From the NCBI GenBank assembly GCA_900472485.1, contig UCII01000019.1:61319-125318 (forward strand): 64,000 nt of DNA, read 5' to 3'. Positions 35,542 to 43,729 of the stretch are shown piece by piece. Every line of letters begins with the position of its first letter. The first letter of the stretch is position 1. The notes under the pieces were generated by a model. It was given only the letters and a program-made list of their open reading frames with translations, was not told the origin of the DNA and made no database searches. The translations under genes were made by a program, and so were the position numbers. Source of the DNA: Hyphomicrobiales bacterium. Lineage in GTDB: Bacteria; Pseudomonadota; Alphaproteobacteria; Rhizobiales; Rhizobiaceae.

Positions 35542-37800
35542 ATGTCAGCCTCGCCACACGTCTCGCGCTACCAGAAGCGGCAAAATTTCCTCATCAGATT
35601 CGGCCTGCTGCTCTGGTTCAGCAATGCCATTCTGCTGCCGGCGCTTGCCGTCATTTTCGCGCTGCTGCATCCCCTGGAATCGCACGCGCAACCGACAGCC
35701 TTCGTCACGCCGAACGAAATGGGCACCGGCAGCCTTCTTCTTCAGACCAAGGACGAAGGAAAATATATCGAGGCGCCCCGCCTTGCGACCGATGTCGATC
35801 TCGACGTCAATGGACCAACGGCACGGGCAGTCCTCACGCAAGCCTTCGAGAACACGACCGACAAATGGGTCGAAGCCCTCTACGTATTTCCTCTTCCGGA
35901 AGACAGTGCCGTCTATTCCCTGAAGATGATCGTCGGCAACCGGGTCGTTGTCGCTGATATCAAGGAGAAGCAGGCTGCGCGTGCCATCTACGAGAAGGCG
36001 CGCAAAGAAGGAAAGAAGGCGTCCCTCGTCGAACAGCAGCGCCCGAATGTCTTTACCAATGCGGTCGCAAACATTGGCCCGCATGAAAAGATCGTCGTTC
36101 AGATCGAATATCAGCAGTCGGTCCGCCTGGCGGACGGCCGCTTCTCCCTGCGGGTGCCGCTGGTCGTCGCGCCGCGCTACAGCCCGCAGGACGCATCGCC
36201 CATCACCCAGCAGGCCGATCTGAAAGCCGGCTGGGGTCAAACCAAACAGAGCCCATCGCGCAAGGGCGGCGACCAGCCCATCTCCGCGCCGCTCATGGCC
36301 CCCGGCGGCGACCGCGCCAACCCTGTCACCCTCAAGGTCAATCTCAACGCCGGCTTTCCTCTTGATGACGTCAAAAGCCTCTATCACGCGGTCAAGATCG
36401 ACAAAGTAAGCGATAGCGCGCGCCGGATCGTCCTGGATGGCGATGCGACAGCCGACCGCGACTTCGTGCTCGAGTGGAATGCAGTCGCGAGCAATGTGCC
36501 GAGCGTCGGTCTCTTCCGCGAGCATGTCGGCAAGGATGACTATGTGCTCGCCTATGTGACGCCGCCGACCGTGGCGACGCCGCAAAAGGGTGGTCGCGAA
36601 GTGGTATTCGTCGTCGACAATTCCGGCTCGATGGGCGGCACGTCGATCGAACAGGCAAGGGCGAGCCTCGATTATGCCCTGTCCCGGCTCGAGCCGAACG
36701 ATCGCTTCAACGTCATCCGCTTCGACAACACGATGACCAAATTCTTCCCGGATTCGGTCATGGCGACGGCTGAAAATATCGGCTCGGCCCGCCGCTTCGT
36801 CACCGGCCTGGAAGCTGCCGGCGGAACGGAAATGCTGCCGCCGCTTCAAGCAGCACTCGACGACAACCACCAGGCCAACGGATTGCGCCAAGTCGTGTTC
36901 CTGACCGACGGCGAAGTCAGCAACGAGCAGCAGCTTCTCGATGCGATCGCGAAGTCGCGTGGACGCTCCCGCATCTTCATGGTCGGCATCGGCTCGGCGC
37001 CGAACACGTACCTGATGAGCCGCGCCGCCGAACTTGGCCGTGGCAGCTTCACCCACATCGGTTCGGTCGCCGAGGTGAACGAGCGCATGCGCGCCCTCTT
37101 CGACAAGCTGGAGAACCCGGCCGTCATCGATCTCGCCGCTGCCTTTTCGGAGAAGAATGTCAGCCTGTCACCCAACCTCCTGCCCGACATCTACCATGGC
37201 GAACCGCTCGTTCTGGCGGCCCGGATGGGAAAAGCAGCCGGAACCCTGACCGTCAGCGGCAAGATCGGTGACCGTCCGTGGACGATCTCCCTGCCGCTCG
37301 ATCAGGCAAGCAATGCCAAGGGTATCTCGAAGATCTGGGCACGGCGCCAGATCGATGATGCCGAGATCAATCTCACGCTCGGCAAGATCTCGCAGGCCGA
37401 TGCCGACAAGCGCATCCTGCAATTGGCACTCGACCATCATCTGGTCACACGCCTCACAAGTCTCGTCGCAGTCGACACCAAGCGCCTACGGCCGACAAAC
37501 GCGCCGCTGACACAGGCCGACATTCCATTGCAGCTTCCCGCGGGCTGGGATTACAACAAGCTCCTCGGCATCGGTGCAACGCGGGATGCGAAAGCCGACA
37601 GCAAACATCAGCAGACAGCTGATAAGTTGCAGGGTGCCGATGGCGATGCGGAGCTTGAACCCATCTCCGCACCGGCTCAGGCCAGCGTTCCGCTACCTCA
37701 GACGGCAACGCCGGGAATGCTTCTCATCCTCCAGGGACTGCTTGCTCTCCTGTGCGGAGCTTCGCTGCTGTTCCTAGCATCGCGAAGGAGCCGGGCATGA
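35542..37800 (+). CDS. VIT/vWA sortase-target protein with LPQTATP sorting signal
   Basis: A 752-residue surface protein. One hydrophobic segment near the N-terminus (about residues 15-40) serves as signal or anchor. A VIT domain (about 70-200) is followed by a vWA domain with an intact MIDAS motif (Asp359, Ser361, Ser363 in DNSGSMGG). The C-terminus has the sorting signal LPQTATP (about 718-724), a hydrophobic stretch and the basic tail RRSRA. This is the family described as the proteobacterial sortase target. AAGGAG precedes the ATG. Its stop overlaps the sortase start by four bases. Confidence 0.93.
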   Translation: MSASPHVSRYQKRQNFLIRFGLLLWFSNAILLPALAVIFALLHPLESHAQPTAFVTPNEMGTGSLLLQTKDEGKYIEAPRLATDVDLDVNGPTARAVLTQAFENTTDKWVEALYVFPLPEDSAVYSLKMIVGNRVVVADIKEKQAARAIYEKARKEGKKASLVEQQRPNVFTNAVANIGPHEKIVVQIEYQQSVRLADGRFSLRVPLVVAPRYSPQDASPITQQADLKAGWGQTKQSPSRKGGDQPISAPLMAPGGDRANPVTLKVNLNAGFPLDDVKSLYHAVKIDKVSDSARRIVLDGDATADRDFVLEWNAVASNVPSVGLFREHVGKDDYVLAYVTPPTVATPQKGGREVVFVVDNSGSMGGTSIEQARASLDYALSRLEPNDRFNVIRFDNTMTKFFPDSVMATAENIGSARRFVTGLEAAGGTEMLPPLQAALDDNHQANGLRQVVFLTDGEVSNEQQLLDAIAKSRGRSRIFMVGIGSAPNTYLMSRAAELGRGSFTHIGSVAEVNERMRALFDKLENPAVIDLAAAFSEKNVSLSPNLLPDIYHGEPLVLAARMGKAAGTLTVSGKIGDRPWTISLPLDQASNAKGISKIWARRQIDDAEINLTLGKISQADADKRILQLALDHHLVTRLTSLVAVDTKRLRPTNAPLTQADIPLQLPAGWDYNKLLGIGATRDAKADSKHQQTADKLQGADGDAELEPISAPAQASVPLPQTATPGMLLILQGLLALLCGASLLFLASRRSRA

Positions 37801-38417
37801 TCGCCGCCACTCGCCTCCAAACCATGGGGAGCGCGCCAGCGCGCTCCCTTCTGATTTTTGCGGCCGGCATTTTCATCGCCGCCGGTCTCTTCCTCGCCGC
37901 ACAAGGAGGATGGATCTACGCCAAAGCGGCTTTGGCGCAAGTCCTGCTGGAACGTGCCTTCGCCGAAAGCGTGACATCAGGCGCACCGGTCAAACCCTGG
38001 AGCTGGGCCGACACCTGGCCGGTGGCGCGTATCGAGGTTCCGCGACTTGGCGTTTCCGCTATCGCGCTAAAGGGTGCAAGCGGACAGGCGCTTGCCTTCG
38101 GCCCCGGCCATCTCGACAACACGCCGCAGGCCGGCGAAGAGGGTACAGCGGTCTATGCGGCACACCGCGATACCCATTTTACCTTCCTGAAAGATATCCA
38201 TGTGAACGACCGTATACGCATCACACGTCGCGACGGCCGGACTTTCACTTTCCGCGTGAGCCGCATGGCCGTTGCCCGCTGGGACGAGGCTGAAATCGAC
38301 CCCGATGCGCGCGGCATCCATCTCGTGCTGGCGACCTGCTTTCCCTTCGACGCAGTGACGTCAGGCCCGCTTCGCTATCTGGTCTATGCCGATCTCGAAG
38401 ACACGATGGCGAAATAG
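37797..38417 (+). CDS. Class GN (proteobacterial) sortase
   Basis: A 206-residue membrane-anchored transpeptidase with an N-terminal membrane segment (about 18-37). The catalytic triad is visible: His123 in YAAHRDTHF, Cys181 in VLATCFPF and Arg193 in GPLRYLVYADL. It starts at an ATGA overlap with its substrate gene, so the two are translationally coupled. It should cleave the LPQTATP motif of the neighbour and attach the protein to an unknown nucleophile in the Gram-negative envelope. Confidence 0.94.
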   Translation: MIAATRLQTMGSAPARSLLIFAAGIFIAAGLFLAAQGGWIYAKAALAQVLLERAFAESVTSGAPVKPWSWADTWPVARIEVPRLGVSAIALKGASGQALAFGPGHLDNTPQAGEEGTAVYAAHRDTHFTFLKDIHVNDRIRITRRDGRTFTFRVSRMAVARWDEAEIDPDARGIHLVLATCFPFDAVTSGPLRYLVYADLEDTMAK

Positions 38418-38443
38418 ACATGGCCAGCCATATGGAGCCTCCC

Positions 38444-39415
38444 CTACCCGCCGGTGCGGGTAGACGCTTCCGAGTAACGCGCGTCCATGGGCGCGAGGTC
38501 GTTGGCGTTGGGTTGTGTCAGGATACCATAGAGTTCGGGGCGGCGGCCTCTTATCCAGCGCTGGCCCGTACACTTGTCGAGCAAGGCCAGGTCGATTTCA
38601 GCGCTCACCCTCGCATCGGCGGCCGCCCAGGTTTCGGCCAGGATCCGACCATAGGGATCGAGGATCATGGCATTACCGGTGCGCACCTCGTCTTCATCCT
38701 GGCCGACACCATTGCTGAAGACGAGGAACATTCCATTGTCATGGGCGCGCGACGGCAGCCAGCGCATGAACCACTCCCGGCCGTTCGGACCTCGAAATTC
38801 GGCCTCGATCGCCTCTGGATCTTCGTGGCGATTGATCCATTTTTCGACCGGTATTCGCTTCAGCCCGTGCGGACTAACCGAATGCCCGCCGCCGGCCTGA
38901 TGCGGCGCGATCAGCAATTCGGCGCCGAGCAATGCGGTGGCGCGCGCATTCTCGACAAGATTATTGTCCCAACAGATCAGGATGCCAGCACGAATTCCCC
39001 AAGGTGTATCGAAGACCGTGAAGGCATCACCGCTGGAAATGAGGCGATGCTCCCAGGCATGCAGTTTGCGATGGCAATGGACGCTCCCATCCGGCATGCA
39101 GACCGCGTAACTGTTATAGAGCTTTCCGTTTTCACCCAACTCTAGGAAACCGGCACCGATCGCAATGCCCTTCACCCGCGCCAGGGCGGCGACCCGGTTG
39201 ATCGATGGACCGGAGAGCGGCTCCGCCAGTGCCTGCAGCGCGCGGCCATCGAGCTTGGGAACATGCCAATATCCGCAGATGCACATTTCGGGAAAGACGA
39301 CGAGCTGATTATCAGCCTGAACGGCTTCTTCCGTGAAATGCTCTATACGCGAGAGATTGTAGGCCTTGTCATTGGCCCGATGCTGAAACTGCACGGATGA
39401 AATTTTGAGCGCCAT
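38444..39415 (-). CDS. Nitrilase-superfamily amidohydrolase (N-carbamoyl-amino-acid hydrolase-like)
   Basis: A 323-residue carbon-nitrogen hydrolase. The catalytic triad is clear: Glu43 in VVFPEM, Lys117 in CHRKLHAWEHR and Cys148 in GILICWDNN. AAAGGAG lies eight bases before the ATG at 39415, which decides the start over an upstream in-frame codon. It is divergent from a LysR gene, probably its regulator. The exact amide or carbamoyl substrate is unknown. Confidence 0.88.
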   Translation of the reverse strand: MALKISSVQFQHRANDKAYNLSRIEHFTEEAVQADNQLVVFPEMCICGYWHVPKLDGRALQALAEPLSGPSINRVAALARVKGIAIGAGFLELGENGKLYNSYAVCMPDGSVHCHRKLHAWEHRLISSGDAFTVFDTPWGIRAGILICWDNNLVENARATALLGAELLIAPHQAGGGHSVSPHGLKRIPVEKWINRHEDPEAIEAEFRGPNGREWFMRWLPSRAHDNGMFLVFSNGVGQDEDEVRTGNAMILDPYGRILAETWAAADARVSAEIDLALLDKCTGQRWIRGRRPELYGILTQPNANDLAPMDARYSEASTRTGG

Positions 39416-39505
39416 GTCGATTGCTCCTTTCGCCATGAAGCAATTTGACCATGCGACTTCTCTTTCGTAAAATGACTTTATCGATTGAAATTATTCCTGG
39501 ATAGA

Positions 39506-40411
39506 ATGGAAATAAAGCTCCTCCGATCCTTCGTTCAATTGATCGACACCGGCCACTACGGCAAGGCTTCGGCAAAACTGTTCGTCACCCAATCGACCCT
39601 GACCAAGCAGATTCAAGCTTTGGAAGTCGCAATGGGCGGAGCCTTGTTCGAACGTGGTCGTCATGGTGCGAAGCTGACGCCGCTAGGAGAGCTCCTGCAG
39701 CGCGAAGCACGCCCGCTTCTTCAATTGAACGACGATGTCGACCGGAAGATGCATCGCGCCATGGGCGGCCTTACCGGATACCTCGATATCGGATTTGGAA
39801 TATCGACCCTGGTCGTGGCGCCGCGGCTGATCGCCGGCTTTCGTGCGACGACGCCTGATTGCAGCATCACGCTCAACGACCTGCCTTCGCGGGAGCAGCA
39901 TCGGCGCCTGCTCGACGGCCGGCTTGATATCGGTTTCTGTCGGGCTCCGGAGGAAGATAGCGACCTGGCTTTCACGCCCCTCATCGAAGAGCGTCTGGCC
40001 CTGGTGCTTCCAATTGAGGTGACCGTACCGGCCCAGGATCGGCTGGCGGAGTTGAATGAGCTTGGCTTCGTGGCACTTTCGCCATCGCGCGGACCGGGAC
40101 TGTCTGACCAGATCAGACGCTGGTGTGCGCTTGCCGGTTTCGAGCCTCGCATCGCCCAATATGCCGACGACATCCTGACCGTGCATGCCATCGTTTCTGC
40201 CGGCCTCGGCGCGGCATTCCTGCCCTGGCGTGGTGTGCAGGCATTGGCGGGGTCCAGCCACAAGCAGTCTCTCTCAGGACCGGAAGCAAGATGGCCGGTT
40301 GGGATCTGCTGGAATCGCAAACATACGAGCCCCCTGTTGACCCGCTTTATCGATCATGTATCGAAGAATCTGGAATTCGACCGCTCGCAGGCCGAGTGGC
40401 AATCGAGATAA
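39506..40411 (+). CDS. LysR-family transcriptional regulator
   Basis: A 301-residue LysR regulator with helix-turn-helix MEIKLLRSFVQLIDTGHYGKASAKLFVTQSTLTKQIQALE, noted here by its ends only (residues 1-40), and a C-terminal effector domain. The ATG at 39506 was chosen over an upstream TTG. It diverges from the nitrilase-family gene over a 90-base gap and is the likely regulator of that gene. Confidence 0.9.
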   Translation: MEIKLLRSFVQLIDTGHYGKASAKLFVTQSTLTKQIQALEVAMGGALFERGRHGAKLTPLGELLQREARPLLQLNDDVDRKMHRAMGGLTGYLDIGFGISTLVVAPRLIAGFRATTPDCSITLNDLPSREQHRRLLDGRLDIGFCRAPEEDSDLAFTPLIEERLALVLPIEVTVPAQDRLAELNELGFVALSPSRGPGLSDQIRRWCALAGFEPRIAQYADDILTVHAIVSAGLGAAFLPWRGVQALAGSSHKQSLSGPEARWPVGICWNRKHTSPLLTRFIDHVSKNLEFDRSQAEWQSR

Positions 40412-40460
40412 AGGCCTGACGCATCGGCGTTCTGCGATGCAAGCGATCGCTCTCATCGCC

Positions 40461-40494
40461 GGCAATGGGGTTATGCATTCCAACCCCATTGTCC
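40461..40494. repeat. Inverted repeat near the end of the LysR gene
   Basis: Arms CAATGGGGTT (40463-40472) and AACCCCATTG (40482-40491) are perfect 10-bp complements with a 9-base loop. The flanking GG/CC extend the stem with one bulge. It could terminate the LysR transcript, although no T-tract follows. Confidence 0.55.
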
Positions 40495-41181
40495 GAAAGG
40501 CACTAAACATGAACCTACCCGACGTTGTCAGCGGACGGTTCAAGCCGCTTGATGGTCAAAACGAACCGTGCAGCCAAAGCATTGTTGGGGTGCCGAGAAT
40601 TGCAACGGCAATCATCACCGAAACTGCCATCTTGATCGCTTTGATGCGTCGTGTCCTGACGCCGCTCCAATCATAACTCAAAATCACTAACCCTCACAAA
40701 TCATTAATGATTCGCAAACTAGAGCCGACCCGCCTTTCGACAAGGGATAGTGATGATTCGTCCACAACGGATATTTCCGCGATACTTCGACTAAGGCGAT
40801 GTCGAAACCATCTGATGGCCAGGAGAAAACCCTCGGGAGAAACCGTTGGTGCAGAAAGGCAGACTGTCGCGCCCGAGCGTCCCGGATGCCGAACGACGCG
40901 ATTCTTCACCATGCGTTTCACCTGTATCGGCCGCGAAGGAAGGCTGAGATTTCGCGGGAGATCACCCGTTGTGGGTCGACTCACCCGGACCGATATAGTG
41001 ATTCTCATCGACGACAATCGTCGCTAATCTTAGCCGGATAGGCGTCGGGCGATCGATGGTAATCGCACCTACTATCAAAAGGTGTGAGTCATCGCTGCGG
41101 CCATCTTCGGCGACTTACTGCAGAAAATATAGGAAAAGCAGCGTATTAAGTGGCGAAGGACAGAGTCTTGGCTGTCACACG

Positions 41182-41203
41182 TTAACCGATCATTAACCGT
41201 TAA
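41182..41203. promoter_or_regulatory. CtrA-type binding box upstream of repA
   Basis: TTAA (41182-41185), seven bases, TTAA (41193-41196), followed by CCG and a third TTAA (41200-41203). TTAA-N7-TTAA is the consensus of the cell-cycle regulator CtrA in alphaproteobacteria. It lies about 90 bases before the repA start, where a promoter is expected. Confidence 0.6.
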
Positions 41204-41287
41204 TCTCTGGACGGCCTGACAGAATCGTGTTCTATCTTCTGGCGGGCAAAGGTCGGCAAACCGGCGACAGGCCGCCAAGAGGGACAA

Positions 41288-42511
41288 ATGGCGATAGCGA
41301 ACCGCACGGAGACTTTAGCTCCTTCAAAGGAAAATGCAGCCAGCAAAATTGCGCGCCATGCAACGGTGCTGTCTGGGCAGCTCCAGCAGCTCAGAACGCG
41401 CATGTATCCGCCGAAATCCGAGAAGATGCTGCGCCAGTTCCTGACCAACGAAGTGTCCAAGCTGACTTCGATCCCGGATTCGACTCTGAAGCTGATGTCG
41501 AGCGAAGGCCGCGGCCCAGTTCCCAGCCGATTGGAAAACAATCATCGCGTCTACACGCTTGCCCAGATCAACGAATTGCGGGAGCTGTTTGCCAAGCAGA
41601 AGCCAGCGGAAGCCCTTCGCTTCCTGCCTCGGCGTCGGCCGGGCGAGCATCTGCAGGTAATGGCGATCGCCAACTTCAAGGGTGGCAGCGCCAAGACGAC
41701 CACTTGCGTTCACCTCGCACATTATCTTGCGCTGCATGGCTATCGCGTGCTCGCTCTCGATCTCGATCCGCAGGCCTCGCTTTCGGCCATGTTCGGCGCC
41801 CAGCCGGAAATTGATGTCGGCGCCAACGAAACCATTTATGCCGCACTCAGATACGACGCGACCGAGAGGCGCTCGATCCGCGAAATCATCCGCAAAACCT
41901 ATTTTGACGGCATTGATCTCGTTCCGGGTAACCTGGAGGTCATGGAGTATGAGCACGAGACGCCACGCGTTCTTGCCCAAAGGTCCGGCTCCGGCGCTAT
42001 CTTTTTCGAGCGCCTCAAGCTGGCGCTTGCCGAAGTCGAAGAGGATTACGACATCGTCATCCTCGACACACCGCCGTCGCTCGGATTTCTGACCCTTAGC
42101 GCCATCTATGCCGCTACAAGCATGATCATCACAGTGCATCCGGCCATGCTCGATGTGGCATCGATGAGCCAGTTCCTGCTCATGATGGGCGACCTTATCA
42201 GCGTGCTCGACGAAAGCGGCGCACAGCTCGATCAGGATTTCATCCGCTATCTGATCACGCGCCACGACCCGAACGATGCGCCGCAATCGCAAGTCGTTGC
42301 GATGCTGCGCCATCTCTTCGGCACCGATGTCCTCTTGCCGACGGCAATTGAGAGCACCGCGGTCGAGGCTGCCGGGCTTGCCAAGCGCTCCCTCTACGAA
42401 CTTGAAATGGGGCAGATCGGCCGAGACACACACAAGCGCGCCCGCGAGGCAGTAGACGCCGTCAACGAAGCCATCGTTCATCTCATCAATACAAGTTGGG
42501 GGCGTGGATGA
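41288..42511 (+). CDS. repA: Plasmid partitioning protein RepA (ParA family)
   Basis: A 407-residue ParA-type ATPase that segregates the replicon and represses its own operon with RepB. The deviant Walker A is intact (FKGGSAKTTT, from Lys131), as is the VILDTPPSLGF segment. The N-terminal 110 residues carry the RepA-specific DNA-binding part. It is the first gene of a repABC operon, and its stop overlaps the repB start (ATGA). Confidence 0.97.
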   Translation: MAIANRTETLAPSKENAASKIARHATVLSGQLQQLRTRMYPPKSEKMLRQFLTNEVSKLTSIPDSTLKLMSSEGRGPVPSRLENNHRVYTLAQINELRELFAKQKPAEALRFLPRRRPGEHLQVMAIANFKGGSAKTTTCVHLAHYLALHGYRVLALDLDPQASLSAMFGAQPEIDVGANETIYAALRYDATERRSIREIIRKTYFDGIDLVPGNLEVMEYEHETPRVLAQRSGSGAIFFERLKLALAEVEEDYDIVILDTPPSLGFLTLSAIYAATSMIITVHPAMLDVASMSQFLLMMGDLISVLDESGAQLDQDFIRYLITRHDPNDAPQSQVVAMLRHLFGTDVLLPTAIESTAVEAAGLAKRSLYELEMGQIGRDTHKRAREAVDAVNEAIVHLINTSWGRG

Positions 42512-43542
42512 GCAAAAGCCCGAGAAAATCCATCGTCGCCAGTTTCGGCCTGCTATCAGCCGAATTGGAAAGCAGTGAAAACAAACCAGACCCGGCGCCC
42601 CCCACTCCCGCCCCTGCGCAGTCAGGACGCGTCGGTGCTGGCGTGATCGGCGCCGCACATCGCGCAATCGGCGACATACGCGCCGAGCGCGATCGGCTGC
42701 GCGCCATTGTCGAATCCGGCGAAGGTTGGATTCAGGATCTCGATCCGCATGCGATCGATGCGTCGCCCTATCCGGATCGCCTGCCCGACGACGATCCCCA
42801 TGATTTCGAGAGATTCAAGCGCTCCCTCGAGGAGGAAGGCCAGAAGGTTCCAATCCAGGTTCGACGGCACCCTTCTTCAAGCGATCGGTATCAGGTTGTC
42901 TATGGCCATCGCAGATGGCGGGCCGCTCTCGAGCTCGGCCGTACCGTCCGTGCCATAGAGGTTGAGATCTCCGATCTCGATCTGGTTCTGGCTCAGGGTA
43001 TTGAAAATGCCAGCCGTCAAGATCTGACATGGATCGAGCGCGCCTTGTTTGCCTCGCGCATGGACGATGCGGGCATCAAGGCACGCCACATCTATGCGGC
43101 TCTTTCCATCGAAGATGCTGAGCTCGCGCGAATGCGGAGCGTCTACCGCACGATTCCGGCAGATATCATCGAAGCGATCGGCAGGGCTCCGAAGGTCGGC
43201 CGGCCTCGTTGGCTGGACCTGGCGAAGACAATATCCGCCGCGCCCAATGCCCTTAAAGTGGTGCGCGCCGCTCTCTCAGACGCGAATGAAGCCAATGAAA
43301 CTTCTGACCAACGCTTTCAGGTGGCGTTGAAGGCAATCAAGCCTCCGCCTGAAGCGCGCAACACCCAGATCGCGATTTCCGATACATCAGGAACCAGGCT
43401 GGGTGTGTTTATGACGTCGCCTCGGGAGGTTCGGATCTCTGCCGAGGGCAAACTGGGTACGGAATTCGTAAGATTTATCGAGGAAGAGCTGCCCGATCTT
43501 GTCGAGCGCTTCACTCACTCCAGAAACAAACGCAACCCCTGA
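42508..43542 (+). CDS. repB: Plasmid partitioning protein RepB (ParB family)
   Basis: A 344-residue ParB-type protein that binds parS centromere sites. The ParB/Srx domain is visible (YQVVYGHRRWRAALELGRTVRAIEVEISD region, about residues 130-170), followed by a helix-turn-helix zone (about 180-240). The ATG overlaps the repA stop. Its own stop codon lies inside an 18-bp palindrome, a candidate RepB-binding site. Confidence 0.97.
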   Translation: MSKSPRKSIVASFGLLSAELESSENKPDPAPPTPAPAQSGRVGAGVIGAAHRAIGDIRAERDRLRAIVESGEGWIQDLDPHAIDASPYPDRLPDDDPHDFERFKRSLEEEGQKVPIQVRRHPSSSDRYQVVYGHRRWRAALELGRTVRAIEVEISDLDLVLAQGIENASRQDLTWIERALFASRMDDAGIKARHIYAALSIEDAELARMRSVYRTIPADIIEAIGRAPKVGRPRWLDLAKTISAAPNALKVVRAALSDANEANETSDQRFQVALKAIKPPPEARNTQIAISDTSGTRLGVFMTSPREVRISAEGKLGTEFVRFIEEELPDLVERFTHSRNKRNP

Positions 43543-43554
43543 CAGCTGTCAGGG
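43537..43554. promoter_or_regulatory. parS-like palindrome, copy 1
   Basis: A perfect 18-bp palindrome CCCTGACAGCTGTCAGGG that contains the repB stop codon. Two related palindromes lie downstream of repC. Palindromes with a central AGCT near repABC genes are typical RepB centromere sites; the assignment to RepB is inferred. Confidence 0.7.
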
Positions 43555-43585
43555 TTTTCTGATTGGAAAGGAAACCTAGCAAAAG

Positions 43586-43636
43586 AAAAAAGGCCCCCAA
43601 ACGTTGCCGTCGTGGAAGCCTTCTCTTCAATGTAGC
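43586..43636 (-). ncRNA. Antisense counter-transcribed RNA (ctRNA, incompatibility RNA)
   Basis: On the minus strand, a promoter TTGACT (43671-43666), 17 bases, GATTCT (43648-43643) leads to a short RNA. It ends in a terminator stem AGGCTTCC / GGGGGCCT (43621-43614 with 43598-43591) followed by six Ts. The position between repB and repC, the orientation and the sequence match the ctRNA of repABC replicons, which represses repC expression. The 5' end is an estimate from the promoter. Confidence 0.88.
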
Positions 43637-43729
43637 AACTGAAGAATCGCATTTCCTCGAATCACAGTCAAGAGTCTTTGGCACCGTTTTTGGTGATCGT
43701 ATTTCTTTTGCCTCTTGAAGGTGAGGAAA

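Larger units (their letters stand above)
40412..41287. promoter_or_regulatory. repABC leader region (no confident gene)
   Basis: An 876-base gap upstream of repA. It contains the inverted repeats 40421-40440 and 40461-40494, a perfect 14-bp palindrome AATCATTAATGATT (40699-40712) and a CtrA-type box at 41182-41203. A 55-codon frame (40509-40676) with a hydrophobic stretch is present, but I do not call it a gene. It probably holds the repA promoter and its operators. Confidence 0.5.

Noticed and set aside
40509..40676. 55-codon frame with a hydrophobic segment upstream of repA
   Set aside because: The ribosome-binding site is weak and no family is recognisable; I could not distinguish it from chance.
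40694..41027. About 106-codon frames on both strands in the repA leader
   Set aside because: Both strands are open over the same stretch with arginine-rich, domain-free translations, so neither is supported.
41215..41222. Half of the parS-like palindrome (CCTGACAG) upstream of repA
   Set aside because: The second half-site is absent, so it is probably a chance match.
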